Source of the DNA: Flavobacterium marginilacus
GTDB lineage: Bacteria; Bacteroidota; Bacteroidia; Flavobacteriales; Flavobacteriaceae
DNA length: 64,000 nucleotides
Direction of reading: 5' to 3'
Assembly: GCF_026870155.1 (NCBI RefSeq)
Contig: NZ_CP113975.1
Location: 124,001-188,000, forward strand
This document shows positions 45,137-54,697 of the stretch, piece by piece. How positions within the stretch are numbered: the stretch's first letter is position 1; the number at the start of each line of letters is the position of its first letter. The translations under genes were made by a program, and so were the position numbers. The notes under the pieces are model-generated. The model was not told the DNA's origin and ran no database searches. It saw only the letters and a program-made list of their open reading frames with translations.

Positions 45137-47095
45137 TTATGATTTTTGCTGCATCTGCTTGAATTCAAGAATAATAAACTCTGCAGGTCTGGATGGAGCA
45201 TATCCTATTTTTACGATCAATCGTCCTTCCAGAATATCTTGGGCAGTCATTGTCTGGTTGATTCCCACAGCTACAAAAAAAGCGTGTTCTGGTTTGGCTC
45301 CAGCCAATGCACCATCATTCCAAATCAAGGTCAGATAATTTTCAATCATACCTTTTACGTTGACCCATGTTTGAGAAACATTAGGCTCAAAAACATAACG
45401 CATACAGGCTTTTTTTACCGATTCTTCAACCATAATGGCCAGACGTCTTACATTTATATATCGCCAATCATTGCTGTTTCCATCGAGTGTGCGGGCGCCC
45501 CAAACCAAAAATCCTTTGCCAGTAAATTTGCGTATGGCATTGATGGATTTACCAGTTTCATGAATATTCATAGGTTCCTGGTCAAAGTCGTTGATATCTC
45601 TGGTCAATCCAATAACTCCATTGATACTGACATTGGCTGGTGCTTTCCAAACGCCTCTAGTGCCGTCGGTTTGTGCATAAATACCAGCTATGGCACCACT
45701 TGGAGGCACCGTATTCATACTTTGTGATAATTTAGAAATAATGCTTCCGTAAATTGGCATTTGTGCGATGAGGTTGTTTTCTTGCACTAATTCGTATTTG
45801 TAGACAGCATTTACAGCAGTGTCTAATGTATTTATTACGAGAGTATGTAATTTATTAAGCTCAGCCTGAATTTTTATAAAGTCAGGTTCATTATGAGCTG
45901 GAACTGGTCCGGCTACGGGAATCAGATTGCTCAATTTGCCATCATACTCGTTTACTGGAGATTCTGTAATTGCCGTAATGGCACCCCAATTGCCATTAAA
46001 GTTTGCATCAAGAATTGTTGCTAATGGCAAAGGATCAACATTAGTGGTACCATCGACTTTTTTTAGTTTTTCATATGCTTTTCTAAAATCGATTAATTTT
46101 TGAACCACTGGTTTCAAAGAAATCGAAACCAAATCTGCATTGACATAAGTGACCAAATCTGAATTAGTATAATCATTTGGTTTTGCAAAAACTTTGATGA
46201 GATTCCAGCTTTTTATTAAGTTGGCATTCAGTTTTGCTGCATTTACTGTTGGTGTCCAATCCAATAATTTATTGGCACTAATTGCATCTTTATGACTTGA
46301 TTTTAAACCAGAAACATCTGTATGAAGTGCTTCGAATGAAGTGATGTTCGCTTTAAGATTTGTGTCATTAGGGTAAAATTGTTTGAAACCGCCTGTAGAA
46401 GCTAATGCAGTACTAATATCGGACAGCCTAAAGGACTGCGGAAAACTGCATGTCAAATACGGATAATAAGCAGCGCCATATTTTAGATTATTAGTTCCGA
46501 TATTTTCTCTAAAATCAGCATTATCAGCAAGAGCTGTTTTTGCTTTATCATATTTTACATCCATAATAACAAAGCGGTCCATGAGCTTTTGGCATTGCAT
46601 TAATGCTTGTTTTTGAACCTCGCCAAGATCTGCAGCGTTCAGATTCACAGCGTCGGGGAACAAAAGCAATGTTGGCTCATCAAATTTTTCCAGAGTAGCA
46701 ACACCTGCAATGAATTTTGTTTTGGTAGCAGCGTCAAAAGCAGGAGCATCTGAATACAGCCCGATAGATTGAATATAACATTCTCCACCGCCGTTGCCAT
46801 AAAATAATTGTAAGCTGTTATAGAGTTTAAACTGGCTTTCCAGAACCGTTGAATTATCGGTTGGAAGCAGATTAGTATCTAAATCGACTGTAATACCAGT
46901 TGGTCGGGGAGCTCCGCCATAGAGTTGTTCAAATTCCAAAAAAGAAGATACTCTGGTTGGAATGTTTGGAGTGGGTGCATTTTCAGTAAAACCCACAAAT
47001 GCTGGTACTGCAGTCGCTACTTGAGCAACAGAAGGCGGGAATGCATCAATCTCATTGATGTAGACTCCAGGTGTTTTGATAGAGCTAATATTCAT
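45137..47095 (-). CDS. Contractile tail sheath protein
   Basis: A 652-residue sheath protein. The N-terminal SSIKTPGVYINEIDAFPPSV and QVATAVPAFVGFTENAP are the donor strand and handshake region. The C-terminal FLVWGARTLDGNSNDWRYIN, RRLAIMVEESVKKACMRYV and FEPN complete the conserved core that locks subunits. The middle (about 200-440) is a large surface insertion. Afp-type particles use several sheath genes; only one is present here, so the sheath is built from a single subunit. Confidence 0.95.
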   Translation of the reverse strand: MNISSIKTPGVYINEIDAFPPSVAQVATAVPAFVGFTENAPTPNIPTRVSSFLEFEQLYGGAPRPTGITVDLDTNLLPTDNSTVLESQFKLYNSLQLFYGNGGGECYIQSIGLYSDAPAFDAATKTKFIAGVATLEKFDEPTLLLFPDAVNLNAADLGEVQKQALMQCQKLMDRFVIMDVKYDKAKTALADNADFRENIGTNNLKYGAAYYPYLTCSFPQSFRLSDISTALASTGGFKQFYPNDTNLKANITSFEALHTDVSGLKSSHKDAISANKLLDWTPTVNAAKLNANLIKSWNLIKVFAKPNDYTNSDLVTYVNADLVSISLKPVVQKLIDFRKAYEKLKKVDGTTNVDPLPLATILDANFNGNWGAITAITESPVNEYDGKLSNLIPVAGPVPAHNEPDFIKIQAELNKLHTLVINTLDTAVNAVYKYELVQENNLIAQMPIYGSIISKLSQSMNTVPPSGAIAGIYAQTDGTRGVWKAPANVSINGVIGLTRDINDFDQEPMNIHETGKSINAIRKFTGKGFLVWGARTLDGNSNDWRYINVRRLAIMVEESVKKACMRYVFEPNVSQTWVNVKGMIENYLTLIWNDGALAGAKPEHAFFVAVGINQTMTAQDILEGRLIVKIGYAPSRPAEFIILEFKQMQQKS

Positions 47096-47139
47096 GACTT
47101 ATTATTTATTGGTTTTTAAAAATTATTGGAATATTAATT

Positions 47140-47814
47140 TTAATCTAATAGAAAGGAACTGGCTTCTATTTCCCCCGTTATATCACTTTTGTCATTAGTC
47201 CATAATTGGGCTTTTGCATTGTTGATGACAGGATCCGTTGGCAGGCTGTTTTCATTTTGTATGCGGATCATCCGCATGGAGTATAATACTGAGGGCATAT
47301 ATCTGCTTCCCAGATAAGACCACATCTGATTGAGATGTTCTGGCTTCAGGCTTACCAGATCTAATATGATTTTATTCATAGACTTAGCCTGATTTTCAGA
47401 AACTTCGGTTTGTTCAAACAAATTAGTAGTATCATAATAAAACACATTGTTATACTGAAGGCATTTGATGATGTATTCTAATTTGTCAAGACCTTCTGCA
47501 TATTTTGCCTGATCTTTATTGTACGAAGTAAACAATAGAGACAAAATCAGATTTTGAGCAGGTTTTTTGTATTTTTCAATGGAGCTGCCATTTCCAGAAT
47601 ATTCTTTGTATAGACTTTGATTTTTTAGTGTTTTGTCTTCTTCAATATTTACTACAGAAAGGATCATTGAAGATTTTTCCTGTATAAAATTATCTCCGTC
47701 ATTTAATGTGGCAACATTTGTCAATTCGATACTTACGGCAACTCCATTATTCAATACAGCAATTTCAGTAGTGATTTTTTTGCAAAGTTTGTCTAGTATC
47801 TTAGTTAAATTCAT
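47140..47814 (-). CDS. Tail terminator/cap protein, DUF4255 (Pvc16/Afp16-like)
   Basis: A 224-residue protein. LTKILDKLCKKITTEIAVLN, then FIQEKSSMILSVVNIEEDKT, then LILSLLFTSYNKDQAKYAEG match the DUF4255/Pvc16 N-terminal domain, which closes the distal tail end. It is first in the operon. Its start lies 261 bases from the divergent ileS. A weak AATATTTG -7-like box is at 47859-47866 on the minus strand. Confidence 0.88.
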   Translation of the reverse strand: MNLTKILDKLCKKITTEIAVLNNGVAVSIELTNVATLNDGDNFIQEKSSMILSVVNIEEDKTLKNQSLYKEYSGNGSSIEKYKKPAQNLILSLLFTSYNKDQAKYAEGLDKLEYIIKCLQYNNVFYYDTTNLFEQTEVSENQAKSMNKIILDLVSLKPEHLNQMWSYLGSRYMPSVLYSMRMIRIQNENSLPTDPVINNAKAQLWTNDKSDITGEIEASSFLLD

Positions 47815-48075
47815 GAGTTGTTATTGGTTTAACATGCTGATTAAGAGGTTCAAACCTACAAATATTTTAAAAATCAAATGAGCGTAGAAATACCTGTTTT
47901 TTGATACGTAAAGTGCTTTGTGTGAATTCATTATAAGTATTATTATTAATTAATGTAAAGCTTCTTAAAATTGTGAGGAAGGAATAAAAAGCCGTAAAGT
48001 GTAACTTTTGACTTCTGACTTTCGACTTTCGACTTAATTTTATTACTTTCGCACCTCGATTAAGAAAAGGATAAA
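47815..48075. other. Divergent intergenic region between eCIS operon and ileS
   Basis: Holds the presumed promoters of both units. Minus strand: AATATTTG (47859-47866), one mismatch from TAnnTTTG. Plus strand: a GACTTTC-type word repeat near 48010-48033 and TACTTTCG just before ileS, again one mismatch. No full -33/-7 promoter is seen for the eCIS operon, so its control is not evident. Confidence 0.35.
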
Positions 48076-51000
48076 ATGAGCACAAAATTTACTGAATACA
48101 AAGGACTTGACCTGCCTACAGTGGCATCAGAAGTTCTGGATTTTTGGAAGAAAGAAAATATATTTGAAAAAAGTGTAACCACGCGCGAAGGAGCAGAGCC
48201 TTACGTGTTTTTTGAAGGTCCGCCTTCGGCTAATGGATTACCAGGAATTCACCACGTGATGGCGCGTGCGATTAAAGATATTTTTTGCAGATATAAAACT
48301 CAAAAAGGTTTTCAGGTTAAAAGAAAAGCCGGATGGGATACTCACGGTCTGCCTGTTGAATTGGGTACCGAAAAAGAATTAGGAATTACAAAAGAAGATA
48401 TTGGTAAAACAATTTCTATCGAAGAATATAACGAAGCGTGTAAAAAAACCGTAATGCGTTATACCGACGTGTGGAATGATTTGACCGAAAAAATGGGTTA
48501 TTGGGTAGATATGGAAGATCCGTATGTTACTTATAAACCAAAATATATGGAATCGGTTTGGTGGCTTTTGAAACAAATCTATGATAAAGGTTTGTTGTAC
48601 AAAGGATATACGATTCAGCCATATTCACCAAAAGCAGGAACAGGATTGTCTTCTCACGAAGTAAATCAGCCGGGGGCTTACCGCGATGTAACGGATACTA
48701 CAATTGTAGCGCAGTTTAAAACTTTACCTGAAACATTGCCTTCGTTTTTACAAGGTTTTGGAGATATTCACATTTTAGCATGGACGACAACTCCTTGGAC
48801 ACTTCCGTCAAATACAGCTTTGACAGTTGGTCCAAAAATCGATTATGTTTTAATAAAAACTTTCAATCAATATACTTTTGAGCCAATCAATGTTGTTTTG
48901 GCTAAAAACTTAGTTGGAAAACAATTCGGAAAAGGATTTTTCTTAAGTGAAGATGACGCTGATTTTGACAATGTGAAAAACGGTGATAAAAAATTGCCGT
49001 ACAAAATCTTAACCGAAGCAAAAGGAGCAGATTTAGTTGAAATCCGTTACGAGCAATTATTGCCTTATGTATTACCATACGAAAATGCCGAAAATGCATT
49101 TAGAGTAATCGCCGGAGATTTCGTTACTACAGAAGACGGAACTGGAGTGGTACACACGGCTCCGACTTTTGGTGCAGATGATGCTAAAGTAGCCAAAGAA
49201 GCAAAGCCGGAAGTACCGCCAATGTTGGTTTTGGACGAAGATGGAAACGCAGTCCCTTTAGTAGATTTACAAGGAAAATTCACTTCTCATTTAGCTGACT
49301 TAGCCGGTAAATACGTTAAAAACGAATATTACGATGCAGGACAGGCTCCGGAGAAATCTGTAGATGTTGAAATCGCTATTCGATTAAAAGAAGAAAATAA
49401 AGCATTTAAAGTTGAGAAATACGTACACAGTTATCCACACAGCTGGAGAACAGATGAGCCGTTATTATATTATCCACTAGATTCTTGGTTCATTAAAGTA
49501 ACCGATGTAAAAGATAGAATGTTCGACCTGAACGAAACTATCAATTGGAAGCCTAAATCTACTGGTGAAGGGCGTTTTGGAAACTGGCTGAAAAACGCCA
49601 ACGACTGGAACTTATCTCGTTCTAGATATTGGGGAATTCCGTTGCCAATTTGGAGAACTGAAGATAAAAAAGAAGAAGTTCTTATTGGTTCTGTTGAAGA
49701 ATTGTACAATGCGATCGAGAAATCTATCGAAGCTGGTTTTCAAAAAGAAAATCCACTCAAAGGTTTTGAAATCGGAAACATGTCTGAATCAAATTATGAT
49801 TTAATTGATTTGCACAAAAATGTTGTTGATGAAATTACTTTAGTTTCTGCTTCAGGAAAACCAATGAAGCGTGAAAGTGATTTAATTGACGTTTGGTTTG
49901 ATTCTGGAGCAATGCCTTATGCACAATGGCATTATCCTTTTGAAAACAAAGACAAAATTGATGAGAATAAAGATTTCCCGGCAAACTTTATCGCTGAAGG
50001 AGTAGACCAGACACGTGGATGGTTTTACACTTTACATGCAATCGGAACTTTAGTTTTTGATAAAATTGCTTATAAAAATGTAGTTTCAAATGGTTTGGTT
50101 CTGGACAAAAATGGACAAAAAATGTCTAAACGTTTAGGAAATGCAACTGATCCTTTTGAAACGATTGCAGAATATGGTCCTGATGCCACACGCTGGTACA
50201 TGATCTCAAATGCAAATCCGTGGGATAACTTAAAGTTTGATATTGAAGGAATTGCTGAGGTTCGCCGTAAATTCTTTGGAACACTTTACAATACGTATTC
50301 ATTCTTCTCGTTATATGCTAACATCGATGGATTTAAATATGCCGAAGCGGAAATTCCGGTAAATGAGAGACCTGAAATCGACCAATGGATTATTTCGGAA
50401 TTGAATACATTGATAAAATTAGTAGATGAAGCGTATGCGGATTATGAGCCTACGAAAGCTGCTCGTGCCATATCCGAATTTGTACAGGAGAACTTAAGTA
50501 ACTGGTACGTTCGTTTATGCCGCCGCCGTTTTTGGAAAGGCGAATATGCACAAGATAAAATTGCTGCTTATCAAACGCTTTATACCTGTTTAGTAAGTAT
50601 CAGTAAACTAAGTGCGCCAATTGCTCCGTTTTTTATGGATTCCCTTTACAGAGACCTGACAAAAGCTGCTGAAACAGAAAAATTTGAGTCGGTACATCTA
50701 GCTCAATTCCCAGTTTCAGTTGAAAAGTATGTTAATAAAATGTTAGAGAGCAAAATGCAGAAAGCGCAGACAATCTCTTCTCTTGTTTTATCACTGCGAA
50801 AAAAGGAAATGATCAAGGTGCGTCAGCCATTGCAAAAGGTAATGATACCAGTACTTGACGAGAATCAGAGACTTGAAATTGAAGCAGTTTCTGACTTAAT
50901 CAAAGCAGAAGTTAATGTAAAAGAAATCGTACTCCTTGATGATGCTTCTGGTATATTAATCAAGCAGATCAAGCCGAATTTCAAAGCTTTAGGGCCACGT

Positions 51001-51480
51001 TTTGGAAAAGATATGGGATTGATTTCTAAAGAGATACAGAATTTAACCAGTGAACAAATCTCACAATTTGATAAAGAGGGGGCCTTAACCATTGTAATTG
51101 CGGGAAATAGTGTAATTTTATCATTAGAAGATGTAGAAATATCGTCACAGGACATTGAGGGCTGGCTGGTTGCCAACTCAAATGGAATAACGGTTGCGCT
51201 GGATATCACAATTTCAGATGAATTAAAACAAGAAGGGATTGCAAGGGAATTGGTGAACAGGATCCAAAACATCCGTAAAGATGCGGGATTTGAAGTTACA
51301 GATAAAATTAAAGTTCATTTGCAGAAAAATGATTCTTTGGAAATAGCAGTAAACGCCAATAAAGACTACATTAAATCGGAAACACTGACAGAAACGCTTG
51401 TTTTCGAAAATGTTATAGAAAGTGGCACGGAAATTGACTTTGATGGAATAACAACAAGTATAATAATTACAAAAAATTAG
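48076..51480 (+). CDS. ileS: Isoleucyl-tRNA synthetase
   Basis: Charges tRNA-Ile. The 1134-residue length is typical of the longer bacterial and eukaryote-like form. The HIGH-type motif is GLPGIHH (54-60) and the KMSKR motif lies near residue 682 (KNGQKMSKRLGN). DTHGLPVE, the editing-domain AWTTTPWTLPSNTAL and the C-terminal anticodon-binding helices are all present. The DksA-like gene starts five bases after its stop, so the two are co-transcribed with lspA probably behind its own terminator. Confidence 0.96.
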   Translation: MSTKFTEYKGLDLPTVASEVLDFWKKENIFEKSVTTREGAEPYVFFEGPPSANGLPGIHHVMARAIKDIFCRYKTQKGFQVKRKAGWDTHGLPVELGTEKELGITKEDIGKTISIEEYNEACKKTVMRYTDVWNDLTEKMGYWVDMEDPYVTYKPKYMESVWWLLKQIYDKGLLYKGYTIQPYSPKAGTGLSSHEVNQPGAYRDVTDTTIVAQFKTLPETLPSFLQGFGDIHILAWTTTPWTLPSNTALTVGPKIDYVLIKTFNQYTFEPINVVLAKNLVGKQFGKGFFLSEDDADFDNVKNGDKKLPYKILTEAKGADLVEIRYEQLLPYVLPYENAENAFRVIAGDFVTTEDGTGVVHTAPTFGADDAKVAKEAKPEVPPMLVLDEDGNAVPLVDLQGKFTSHLADLAGKYVKNEYYDAGQAPEKSVDVEIAIRLKEENKAFKVEKYVHSYPHSWRTDEPLLYYPLDSWFIKVTDVKDRMFDLNETINWKPKSTGEGRFGNWLKNANDWNLSRSRYWGIPLPIWRTEDKKEEVLIGSVEELYNAIEKSIEAGFQKENPLKGFEIGNMSESNYDLIDLHKNVVDEITLVSASGKPMKRESDLIDVWFDSGAMPYAQWHYPFENKDKIDENKDFPANFIAEGVDQTRGWFYTLHAIGTLVFDKIAYKNVVSNGLVLDKNGQKMSKRLGNATDPFETIAEYGPDATRWYMISNANPWDNLKFDIEGIAEVRRKFFGTLYNTYSFFSLYANIDGFKYAEAEIPVNERPEIDQWIISELNTLIKLVDEAYADYEPTKAARAISEFVQENLSNWYVRLCRRRFWKGEYAQDKIAAYQTLYTCLVSISKLSAPIAPFFMDSLYRDLTKAAETEKFESVHLAQFPVSVEKYVNKMLESKMQKAQTISSLVLSLRKKEMIKVRQPLQKVMIPVLDENQRLEIEAVSDLIKAEVNVKEIVLLDDASGILIKQIKPNFKALGPRFGKDMGLISKEIQNLTSEQISQFDKEGALTIVIAGNSVILSLEDVEISSQDIEGWLVANSNGITVALDITISDELKQEGIARELVNRIQNIRKDAGFEVTDKIKVHLQKNDSLEIAVNANKDYIKSETLTETLVFENVIESGTEIDFDGITTSIIITKN

Positions 51481-51484
51481 TATT

Positions 51485-51865
51485 ATGGTAGATGAAGTAG
51501 CAAGATACTCTGACGCTGATTTAGCAGAGTTTAAGGAAATCATTCAGAATAAAATCGTAAAGGCTCAGGCTGATTTGGATTTGATTAAGAGCGCCTACAT
51601 GAATGACCTTAACAACGGTACGGATGATACATCTCCAACGTTCAAAGCATTCGAAGAGGGGAGCGAAATAATGTCTAAAGAAGCTAACTCGCAGTTAGCC
51701 ATTCGTCAGGAAAAGTTTATACGGGATTTGAAGAGTGCATTATTCAGAGTAGAAAACAAAACGTACGGTGTATGCAGAATCACCGGAAAATTAATTGGAA
51801 AAGAAAGACTAAAAATTGTTCCTCACGCTACAATGAGCATCGAGGCAAAAAATCTTCAGAGATAA
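51485..51865 (+). CDS. TraR/DksA family protein
   Basis: A 126-residue protein with a long N-terminal coiled helix hairpin (VARYSDADLAEFKEIIQNKI, then ADLDLIKSAYMNDLNN) and the DksA C-terminal element YGVCRITGKLIGKERLKIVP. Only one Cys remains of the zinc-binding set, as in other flavobacterial relatives I recall, so zinc binding is probably lost. It sits in the ileS-dksA-lspA block. It may modulate RNA polymerase, but that is inferred from the fold. Confidence 0.88.
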   Translation: MVDEVARYSDADLAEFKEIIQNKIVKAQADLDLIKSAYMNDLNNGTDDTSPTFKAFEEGSEIMSKEANSQLAIRQEKFIRDLKSALFRVENKTYGVCRITGKLIGKERLKIVPHATMSIEAKNLQR

Positions 51866-51884
51866 AAAAGACTTTTTAAAAGTT

Positions 51885-51991
51885 GCTAAGATTCTTAGTC
51901 GCTAAGTTGCTAAGATTTTGGAAGATAATTTTAAAAAACTATCGTTAAACCTAAAGAAACTTAGAAACTTAGTATCTCAGTCACTTAGTAT
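51885..51991. repeat. TTGCTAAGATTCTTAG word repeat, inverted pair
   Basis: GTTGCTAAGATTCTTAGTCG and CTAAGTTGCTAAGATTTTGG are answered by ACTTAGAAACTTAGTATCTC and CAGTCACTTAGTATCTG in the opposite sense, forming a loose hairpin between the DksA-like gene and its terminator. Confidence 0.6.
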
Positions 51992-52008
51992 CTGTTCTTA
52001 ACAATAAT

Positions 52009-52036
52009 TAACGCTCCTTTAGGAGCGTTTTTTTTT
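52009..52036 (+). terminator. Terminator between the DksA-like gene and lspA
   Basis: AACGCTCC, loop TTTA, GGAGCGTT and a T run of nine. Confidence 0.9.
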
Positions 52037-52073
52037 CTTAATTTATTATTTTTACGCCTTTAAATTTTTATAG

Positions 52074-52679
52074 ATGTCATTAGTAAAAGCATACTTACTT
52101 ATTGTTCTTATATTGTTAGTAGATCAAGTATCTAAAATATATGTAAAAACAAATTTTATTTTAGGGGAAGAGGTTCATGTATTCAATTGGTTTCAGATTC
52201 ATTTTATCGAAAATGAAGGAATGGCTTGGGGAACTAAAATACCTGGAGAATATGGAAAATTAATCCTGACTGTTTTTAGGCTTTTTGCGGTAACAGGAAT
52301 TGGCTATTGGCTGTGGGACTCTGCAGAAAGAAAGAAAGGTTCAAATTATCTTATTGTTGCCATAGCTTTAATATTTGCAGGTGCATTAGGAAACATAATT
52401 GATTCCGTTTTTTACGGAGTTATTTTTGATAACAGTCATCAGCAGCTCGCTACTCTGTTTTCAGACAATCCTTATGGAACCTGGCTGAACGGGCAGGTAG
52501 TTGATATGTTTTACTTTCCTTTTGTAAAGGACTATCCAATGCCGGAATGGGTTCCTTACTTTGGCGGACGTAATTTTACTTTTTTTAATGCCATTTTCAA
52601 CATTGCCGATATGGCCATATCTACTGGAGTTGGTATTTTGATAGTATTTAATAAAAAAGCTTTTCAGAAACATCCATAA
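52074..52679 (+). CDS. lspA: Lipoprotein signal peptidase (SPase II)
   Basis: Cleaves prolipoproteins in the inner membrane. The 201-residue protein has four hydrophobic segments and the catalytic motifs: FIENEGMAWG, GNIIDSVFYG (first catalytic Asp) and FNIADMAIS (second catalytic Asp). The extra loop around FSDNPYGTWLNGQVVDMFYF is the longer Bacteroidota type. It follows a strong terminator, so it likely has its own promoter. Confidence 0.95.
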   Translation: MSLVKAYLLIVLILLVDQVSKIYVKTNFILGEEVHVFNWFQIHFIENEGMAWGTKIPGEYGKLILTVFRLFAVTGIGYWLWDSAERKKGSNYLIVAIALIFAGALGNIIDSVFYGVIFDNSHQQLATLFSDNPYGTWLNGQVVDMFYFPFVKDYPMPEWVPYFGGRNFTFFNAIFNIADMAISTGVGILIVFNKKAFQKHP

Positions 52680-52697
52680 ATACTTTTTTGAATCATA

Positions 52698-52738
52698 AAA
52701 AAAATAGGCTGTTCGTAATGAGCAGCCTATTTTTTTAT
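52698..52738. terminator. Bidirectional terminator after lspA
   Basis: AAAAAATAGGCTG, a short loop, CAGCCTATTTTTTT. It can serve both lspA and the convergent minus-strand gene at 52840. Confidence 0.85.
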
Positions 52739-52839
52739 TTATGTATGAGTCCTATATAAAATCACTTAAAAATTAATTCACAAAATCTGTACGATAGCTA
52801 ATTGGCCAGCTAATGAGAGTAATTTTACTATATAATACC

Positions 52840-53403
52840 TTAAAACCGATATATTCCATTTGGAGTAACACAATAATCCAGCAAAATGTCATTTTCAAAA
52901 AGATCCAGAATTGATTCTTCCGGTTCAAAGAAAGACAAGCCAATTTTAATGGTTTCGGGTTTGCATTGTGAGAGGAATTTGTCATAAAATCCTTTTCCGT
53001 AACCCACACGGTTTCCTTTTATGTCATAAGCCAAAAGCGGTACAAAAACTACATCGATTTTTGTAGCAGGTACTTCCAGTCCGTCTATTGGCTCGGGAAT
53101 ATTGTATTCGTTTTTTTTGATTTTGGTATTATCTGTCAAAAGAAAATGAGTCATTTCCCTAGTCACAAAATCACTTTTTGAAATCACGATTTCTTTATCT
53201 TTTCCAGAAAGGAGGTGAAGAATAAATTCGGTATTGACTTCTTTTTGTTCTTCAATGGATAAAAAAACATGGAAATAGGTTTTGTCCCAAATTGGGAGTT
53301 TAAGTATTTCATTGGCAATAGCCAGACTTTTTTCTTCTATTTCAATTTCAGATAGTTCATTTCGCAGTGTTTTATACTTTGTCCGTAATGTTTTTTTTAA
53401 CAT
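52840..53403 (-). CDS. 5-formyltetrahydrofolate cyclo-ligase
   Basis: Converts 5-formyl-THF to 5,10-methenyl-THF with ATP. The 187-residue protein shows the family motifs KKTLRTKYKTLRNELSEIE, DVVFVPLLAYD-like (KIDVVFVPLLAYDIKGNRVG) and YGKGFYDKFL. The start overlaps the end of the decarboxylase gene by 32 bases, so the two genes form a minus-strand operon. Confidence 0.93.
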   Translation of the reverse strand: MLKKTLRTKYKTLRNELSEIEIEEKSLAIANEILKLPIWDKTYFHVFLSIEEQKEVNTEFILHLLSGKDKEIVISKSDFVTREMTHFLLTDNTKIKKNEYNIPEPIDGLEVPATKIDVVFVPLLAYDIKGNRVGYGKGFYDKFLSQCKPETIKIGLSFFEPEESILDLFENDILLDYCVTPNGIYRF

Positions 53404-54634
53404 AAAGTGTTTTTTTTAGATCGTCTATAAAAGTACTCAAATGATCTACTTCTACATGATCCATAATCACAATTTTATACCATGAATTTTCTCCGTTGTG
53501 TTTTTGTGGGACTAAATCAAATTTTTTGACCAAAGATTCTTTGATAAATTGCGCCTGAATAGTAACGATATTCATAAATGGCTCTCTAAAATAGGCAACG
53601 CCTAATTCGTCCAATTGATCACAAAGCCATTGTGTTCTCATTTGCAGAACCCGTATTTTTTCGCACCATCCGAAGGGTCCGTAAGCGAACAGAATCATCC
53701 ATGTTGCAACTGCATTAGATCCTGACCGGCTGCCGCAAAGGGTTAGATCCATTCCTTCTATATATTCTGCTTCTTTGGTCAAAACGTTTTCTATTAATCC
53801 TTTACGGCAAAGAAAAATTCCGGTTCCATAAGGTGCCTGCAACATTTTGTGAGCATCGATAGTTATGGAACTGATTTTTGGATTTTCGAAATTCAGCTCT
53901 GAATCCCGATTGCTGAAAGGATAGATAAAACCGCCATAGGCCGCATCAAGGTGTATTTTATAAATGAGATGGTGTTTTTCCAGAACCTGGACATAATCAT
54001 TTGGATTGTCAATTGCCCCAAACATAGTAGTTCCCATATTTGAGATGATGATGAAATATTTTTTTCCTTGTTTTTTTGCCTTTATGATGATGTTTTCCAA
54101 TCGAAAAGTATCAATTTCTCTCGTTTCAAAATCGACAGGTACTTTCAGCCAGTCCAGCATCAATATGTTAGATGCTTTTGGGATGGAGTAATGGGTGTCT
54201 TCAGATGCTAAAATCGCAATTTCATAAGGATTTGCGCCAAGTTTGTCAATAAAATAATTGCGGTACATCCAGACGGCCTGAATGTTGGCCTCGGTTCCTC
54301 CTGGTGAAATGTACCCATCGTAGGATTTTGGCTGAGCCTTAAAAATATCTGCTGCAAGGACATCCAGTACTTCGCGTTCCATTTCCTGAGTGCCTTTGAA
54401 TGCTTTTTCTGAACTGCCTAAAGTGTGGCATCCAATATGGTTTGGATTGGCCACATATGTTTTTAAAGTAGGTGCATCGGCTAAGAATGAGGCTTCCTCA
54501 TAATATACCTTACTGTCTAATTTTGAAGCTGGATAACCCAAAGAAGTATCCAAAGTAAAGTTTACGTTTTCTTCAAGGGCTTTTTCGATTCGGGCTTGTC
54601 TTTCTTTTTGGGATAACTTTTTCCAATACAGCAT
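53372..54634 (-). CDS. PLP-dependent decarboxylase (group II, histidine/tyrosine decarboxylase-like)
   Basis: A 420-residue fold-type I PLP enzyme. SYDGYISPGGTEANIQAVWM binds the cofactor; the internal lysine is in TIDAHKMLQAPYGTG, with HLDAAYGG before it and GSRSGSNAVATW after it. Similarity to bacterial histidine decarboxylases is suggested by motif spacing, but the amino acid substrate is not clear. It overlaps the next gene by 32 bases. Confidence 0.87.
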   Translation of the reverse strand: MLYWKKLSQKERQARIEKALEENVNFTLDTSLGYPASKLDSKVYYEEASFLADAPTLKTYVANPNHIGCHTLGSSEKAFKGTQEMEREVLDVLAADIFKAQPKSYDGYISPGGTEANIQAVWMYRNYFIDKLGANPYEIAILASEDTHYSIPKASNILMLDWLKVPVDFETREIDTFRLENIIIKAKKQGKKYFIIISNMGTTMFGAIDNPNDYVQVLEKHHLIYKIHLDAAYGGFIYPFSNRDSELNFENPKISSITIDAHKMLQAPYGTGIFLCRKGLIENVLTKEAEYIEGMDLTLCGSRSGSNAVATWMILFAYGPFGWCEKIRVLQMRTQWLCDQLDELGVAYFREPFMNIVTIQAQFIKESLVKKFDLVPQKHNGENSWYKIVIMDHVEVDHLSTFIDDLKKTLYVKKNITDKV

Positions 54635-54697
54635 AATCTCTATTTTTATTCAAAAATAAGAGTATTGACTGTTGAAAAATATGATAATTGTTAGGTT

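Noticed and set aside
49431..49439. DnaA box (TTATCCACA)
   Set aside because: A single perfect match inside ileS coding sequence (VHSYPHSW), with no cluster or origin-type context.
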